A DNA stretch of 64,000 nt from Pseudomonadota bacterium. Lineage in GTDB: Bacteria; Pseudomonadota; Alphaproteobacteria; Acetobacterales; Acetobacteraceae. A program made the position numbers and the translations under genes. Positions within the stretch are counted from its first letter, which is position 1; every line of letters begins with the position of its first letter. Shown here one piece after another: positions 59,965-64,000 of this stretch. The stretch covers positions 1 to 64,000 of the forward strand of contig JAKBAV010000004.1 of assembly GCA_021826225.1 (NCBI GenBank). The letters run 5' to 3'. The notes beneath the pieces are model-generated. The model saw only the letters and a program-made list of their open reading frames with translations, was not told the DNA's origin and made no database searches.

Positions 59965-60744
59965 TCAGACCATGGCCAGGGCTTCGGAGAGCAGGCCGAA
60001 ATCGAGATCTTCGCGCAGGCGGCGGCGAAGATGACGGACCAGCACGGCCCGGGTATGGCGAAGCTGGCGGCGGGGCAGCCTGGCCAGTTGTGCCGCCAGT
60101 TCGCGGGCACGCGGCATGAGGGCGGCCGCCGGCAGCACCTCGGCCACCACGCCGAGCTCCAGCGCCTGCCGGGCGCTGAGCTTCTGGCCGGTAAGCAGGA
60201 AGTAGCGGCCGCGATTGGGGCCGAGCAGCATGGGCCAGACGGTGTGGACGCCATCACCCGGCACACAATGGCCAGGGGCGTGGGCGAGATCGGCGAATTC
60301 CGCGTGCGCGGCGGCGAGCACGATATCGCTCAGCACCGCGATCTCGGCATGGATATAAGCGGGGCCGTTGACCGCGCCGATGACGGGCACGGGAATGGCG
60401 AGGAGGTTTTCGAGCAGAGCAAGGCCCTCATCATGGATGCGGTCCCACATCTGGGCGAGGTCCGGCTCCGGGGCGCGCTCCTCGGGGTCCATGCCGGTGC
60501 AGAAACTCTCGCCCGTGCCGGTGATGATGACGACCCTGGTTTCGATGTCACGGGCGATGTCAAGAAAGGCGCGGCCCAGCTCGGCATGCAGGCTGGTGGG
60601 GGAACTGCCCCATTTCGCCTCGCCGCCGCGCGTGTGCAAAGCGAGTTCCAGCACGCCGCCTTGCCGGGTGAAGCGGATGGTATTGTAGCGGCCGGTGTAA
60701 TCGGCGGACTGCATGCGCCACTCCCCTGCCCTCGGGCCAGCCAT
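59965..60744 (-). CDS. Enoyl-CoA hydratase/isomerase family protein
   Basis: RVVIITGTGESFCTGMD, AVNGPAYIHAEIAVLSDIVLAAAHAEFAD. Confidence 0.9.
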   Translation of the reverse strand: MAGPRAGEWRMQSADYTGRYNTIRFTRQGGVLELALHTRGGEAKWGSSPTSLHAELGRAFLDIARDIETRVVIITGTGESFCTGMDPEERAPEPDLAQMWDRIHDEGLALLENLLAIPVPVIGAVNGPAYIHAEIAVLSDIVLAAAHAEFADLAHAPGHCVPGDGVHTVWPMLLGPNRGRYFLLTGQKLSARQALELGVVAEVLPAAALMPRARELAAQLARLPRRQLRHTRAVLVRHLRRRLREDLDFGLLSEALAMV

Positions 60745-60800
60745 CGGGCGATGATGAAGGATGAAGAGGCGGGCTGGACCGCCGATCCAGCCCGCTTGCC

Positions 60801-62099
60801 TCAGCTCAGGTTATACAGCTTGAACGCGTTGTCCTGAAGGATCAGCTTGCGTGTGGCGTAATCATACCCGCCCAGCGTATCCGCCAGTTTTTCCTGTACG
60901 CCAGGATAGAGCGAGGTGGGATGCGGGAAGTCGGTTTCGAACATCACGCGGTCGAAGCCGATTTCTTCCAGCATGTGCTTCGGCGCGTAGGATTCGAACC
61001 AGTAGCTGACCCAGAATTGCTGGAAATATTCCTTGGCGCTGCGTTTCAGCCCGCGGTTTTCGCGCGTACGGAATTCGCTGAACTGATGGTCCAGCCCTTC
61101 GAGGAAGAAGGGGACCCAGCCCATGCCGCTTTCGATCAGCCCGATTTTCAGGTTGGGGTAGGTATCGAGAATGCCGGAGACCATGAAGTTCATCATCGTC
61201 GCGGCGACGCCGGCATGGTGCAGCAGCGCGTGGATCGGCAGGCGTTGGTCGAAACCGAGATTATCCCAGATCGCCGAATTGGCGTCGAGCGAGGCGTTGA
61301 GATGGAAGTTGATCGGCGTGCCGGTGGCATCGCACATCTCGAACAGTTCCGCCCAATAGGGCGAGACCTTGCCATCCGGCCCGATATAGGCCGAGCCCGG
61401 CGTGCCGACGCGCTCGGGCCGGTCCGGCATGACGAGGCCCTTGATGCCGAGATCGACACAGCGACGCGCCTCGGCGGTGAGCAGCTTGCTGTCCCAGTAA
61501 GGCAGTGTCGCCATGCAGTTGATGCGGCCGTTGGATTCGGCCATGCGCTCGGCGCAGGCATCGTTGAAGGTTATCATGATGGCGTTGGCGAGCCCGGCAT
61601 CGTTGAGCGCCAGCAGCGTTCCGGCCTGGGTCTGGCCGCCATTCTGGTAGCAGATCTGCGCGTACACGCCCATCGCATCCATTTCTTCGAGGCGCGGCTT
61701 GACGAGATAGGAGCCGGGATTGATCTGGTCGTAATTCTCATAGGCCAGGCGGCCGAGCAGCTTGTTATGATCGGCGGCGATGACGTTGCCGCCGATCGAG
61801 CCCATATCGGTATCGCCGACGAACCAGCGATCGACATTGCCGACGCGGCGGACATGCGGCATTTTCGCCTTCATGCCGGCCGGTGCGTTCCTGGTGAACA
61901 GATCCGGTGGCTCGGTGAAATGCGTGTCGCAATCGACGATCTTGATGCCCTCGAAGAGCGGGTGGACGCCCTTGGAATGCGCCGCGAAATCGACCTGCCG
62001 GACAAACCCGCCAGGGGACCAGCCTTCTTCCAGCCAGTAGCGCTTGGCGTCATCCGCCGAAGCTTTGATGACCGAACCCGTTTTTGCATCATCCGGCAT
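60801..62099 (-). CDS. Amidohydrolase family protein (ACMSD-like)
   Basis: KIVDCDTHFTEPPDLF, HALLHHAGVAATMMNFMVSG, MFETDFPHPTSLYPG. Confidence 0.92.
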   Translation of the reverse strand: MPDDAKTGSVIKASADDAKRYWLEEGWSPGGFVRQVDFAAHSKGVHPLFEGIKIVDCDTHFTEPPDLFTRNAPAGMKAKMPHVRRVGNVDRWFVGDTDMGSIGGNVIAADHNKLLGRLAYENYDQINPGSYLVKPRLEEMDAMGVYAQICYQNGGQTQAGTLLALNDAGLANAIMITFNDACAERMAESNGRINCMATLPYWDSKLLTAEARRCVDLGIKGLVMPDRPERVGTPGSAYIGPDGKVSPYWAELFEMCDATGTPINFHLNASLDANSAIWDNLGFDQRLPIHALLHHAGVAATMMNFMVSGILDTYPNLKIGLIESGMGWVPFFLEGLDHQFSEFRTRENRGLKRSAKEYFQQFWVSYWFESYAPKHMLEEIGFDRVMFETDFPHPTSLYPGVQEKLADTLGGYDYATRKLILQDNAFKLYNLS

Positions 62100-62270
62100 G
62101 AGATTTCCCCTTGGTGTTTCCTCTTACGCCGTCAGCCCATAGCGCAAACCGGGGCTCGAAGCAAGCGCTTGGTCCGGGACGCGGGAGTCTTTGACAGCGC
62201 CTGGAGGCCGGGGATAGCATCCGCGGGCAGCCCAGAGCAAAAACACAGAGCAAAACTGAGGGAGCGAACC

Positions 62271-62786
62271 ATGTCCGGAGCGTCGGAAATTGCGGGCGGT
62301 GAACTGCGCGCGCTCATCGACAAGCAGGCGATAACCGAGCTGCTTTACCGTTATTGCCGCGCCGTGGACCGGATTGATCCGGAACTCGGCTATACGGTGT
62401 GGCAGGAGGGGGCGGAGGCCGATTACGGCTCGATCTATCAGGGCAGCGGGCGCGGCGTGGTCGATTTCATCTGCGATTCACACAGGCGGGGCGTGGTGCA
62501 TTCGCATCAGGTGACCAATATCATCATCGCGCTTGAGGGTGATGTCGCGCGCAGCGAGGCCTATATCACCTCCGGCATGGTCATGCTGGATGGCGGTGAG
62601 CCGAAGCAGATCACGACGCGCGGGCGGTATCTTGACCGCTGGTCGCGCCGCGCCGGGCGCTGGGGCATCGAGAAGCGCATATTTGTCGGCGATATCAACG
62701 AAATCCGCACGATCACGCCAGGCTCCATCGTACCGCGCTTCACGCTTGACCGTGACGATCCGTCCTACGCGCTGTTCGCCGGGTGA
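62271..62786 (+). CDS. SnoaL-like / NTF2-fold protein
   Basis: LIDKQAITELLYRYCRAVDRIDPELGYTVWQEGAEADYGSIYQG; purine-rich RBS upstream of this ATG. Confidence 0.88.
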   Translation: MSGASEIAGGELRALIDKQAITELLYRYCRAVDRIDPELGYTVWQEGAEADYGSIYQGSGRGVVDFICDSHRRGVVHSHQVTNIIIALEGDVARSEAYITSGMVMLDGGEPKQITTRGRYLDRWSRRAGRWGIEKRIFVGDINEIRTITPGSIVPRFTLDRDDPSYALFAG

Positions 62787-62790
62787 GTTA

Positions 62791-62933
62791 GAGGCTGTTT
62801 CAGAAATCGCTCTGGTGAGTCGTTAAGTGGTGATTTTCGAGCCTCGGCGCGGAGCGTACTTAAGGTACGCGAGCACCGGAGCACAAAAAATCGCCGCTTG
62901 ACGGCCTCCAGAGTAGACTTATGAAACAGTCTC
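62791..62933. mobile_element. MITE-like palindromic insertion with TTA target duplication
   Basis: TIRs GAGGCTGTTTCA / TGAAACAGTCTC, near full-length imperfect inverted repeat, flanking TTA at 62788-62790 and 62934-62936. Confidence 0.85.
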
Positions 62934-63932
62934 TTAGCGCGGCAGGGCCCGCAGGCGGGGGATGACGGCTTTCAGCAGTTCCAGGCTTTTCCAGCCTTCC
63001 GCCGGGGGAAAGCCGCCGACCAGTGGCTGGAAGCCGAACATGCCCTTATCCTCGACCTTATCGGCATTGGCGACCAACTCATCCGGTGTCCATACCGCGA
63101 ACATGCCGGAGCGCCGCAGGGCTTCGAGGTTATCGAGCCCCTTGAAGGGCGAATTGGTGTTTTCCTCCTGCGCCGCCCATTTGGCGTATTCCGATACGAC
63201 ATGGAGCGCGTGCGGTTCGAGGATCGACCAGGTGCGGTCAGGGTCATCCGAGAGCATGATGATGCCGGGCAAACGGTGGCACGGGCGGGTGTAGTTGCCG
63301 GGTTCGCGGCCGAGCCTGCGGCATTCCTCCTCGTAGAGCGGAATGATGTCGGCGCGCATCGGCCCGAAGCCAACGCCAAGCCGGGCCGCGCGTTTGGCCG
63401 AGGCCGCCACGCCGCCGCCGGCGAAGACGATGTTTTCCGGCTTCTGCACGGGCAGCGGGCGGATGAAGACGGGGCGGCCATTGGCCTCGAAACGCTCGCC
63501 GCGCAAGGCGCGCAATATGGTTTCGATGCCCTCGTCGAGCAGGCGGCCGCGATCCTTCATCGCGGCCCCGAACATCTGGAATTCGAACGGCACGTAGCCG
63601 GCGCCGAAAATGACCTGGAGGCGGCCATTGCTCATGAGATCCGCGATGGCGATCTGCTCGGCGATTTTCACCGGGTCGTGCAGCGGCAGGATGACCGCGC
63701 CAAGGCCGATGGTAACGCGGCGGGTGACCGCCGCGATGCCGCCGGCCATGACGAACGGGGCCGGAAGGTAGCCATCCTCCGCGCCGTGATGCTCCATGAG
63801 CCCGATGCGGTCAACGCCGATTTCATCGGCATAGCGCGCCATTTCCAGCGCGGCGCCGTAGAGTTGTTGCACGGGCGTGCCCCATGCGGGCGCACGCATG
63901 TCGAAGGAGACGGCTGTCATGATCGGGGTCAT
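62934..63932 (-). CDS. LLM-class flavin-dependent oxidoreductase
   Basis: DRIGLMEHHGAEDGYLPAPFVMAGGIAAVTRRVTIGLGAVILPLHDPVKIAEQIAIADLMSNGRL. Confidence 0.93.
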   Translation of the reverse strand: MTPIMTAVSFDMRAPAWGTPVQQLYGAALEMARYADEIGVDRIGLMEHHGAEDGYLPAPFVMAGGIAAVTRRVTIGLGAVILPLHDPVKIAEQIAIADLMSNGRLQVIFGAGYVPFEFQMFGAAMKDRGRLLDEGIETILRALRGERFEANGRPVFIRPLPVQKPENIVFAGGGVAASAKRAARLGVGFGPMRADIIPLYEEECRRLGREPGNYTRPCHRLPGIIMLSDDPDRTWSILEPHALHVVSEYAKWAAQEENTNSPFKGLDNLEALRRSGMFAVWTPDELVANADKVEDKGMFGFQPLVGGFPPAEGWKSLELLKAVIPRLRALPR

Positions 63933-63971
63933 GGCGTAGTCTTACGAGGCAAGCCAGAATGCTGCAACAGT

Positions 63972-64000
63972 TCAGGCCGGCGCGATGGTGGTGCCGCGCT
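63972..64000 (-). CDS. C-terminal end of a minus-strand CDS cut by window edge
   Basis: Reads ...RGTTIAPA-stop; too short to identify. Confidence 0.3.

Noticed and set aside
60921-62786. 621-aa plus-strand ORF
   Set aside because: Mostly antisense to the amidohydrolase at 60801-62099; only the last part (62271-62786) is a real SnoaL-like CDS with its own start

Overview
High-GC alphaproteobacterial chromosome segment; gene content suggests an Acetobacteraceae-like acidophile (inference). Most of the window is ordinary core and metabolic genes: sulfur assimilation (cysE, cysI, cysK), hemN, an aldehyde dehydrogenase with its activator, an FtsH paralogue, an AarC-like CoA transferase, a class A PBP, ackA, and a probable aryl-polyene/xanthomonadin-like cluster (about 42.1-58.1 kb). 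The standout is an integrated mobilizable element of about 11 kb (21.5-32.6 kb). It splits a host tRNA-Leu(UAA) gene in the anticodon loop: the 3' half lies at 21446-21511 and the 5' half at 32576-32613, sharing the 17-bp core TTTTAAGTCCGGTGCGT. Just inside its integrase, the element carries a second, complete tRNA-Leu(UAA) gene interrupted after U34 by a 227-nt group I intron (30872-31098). The intron interrupts the sequence that serves as the attachment core. This suggests a system in which the element destroys the host tRNA, supplies a replacement, and uses a self-splicing intron to hide that replacement from its own (or related) integrases. Other notable items: a 2OG-dioxygenase / HEPN-zinc-ribbon gene pair, an AcoR-type activator lacking GAFTGA, a DUF2849-CysI fusion, a candidate operator shared by cysI and a TDT transporter, and a MITE whose TTA target duplication supplies a stop codon. 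All calls come from reading the sequence; no database search was run.
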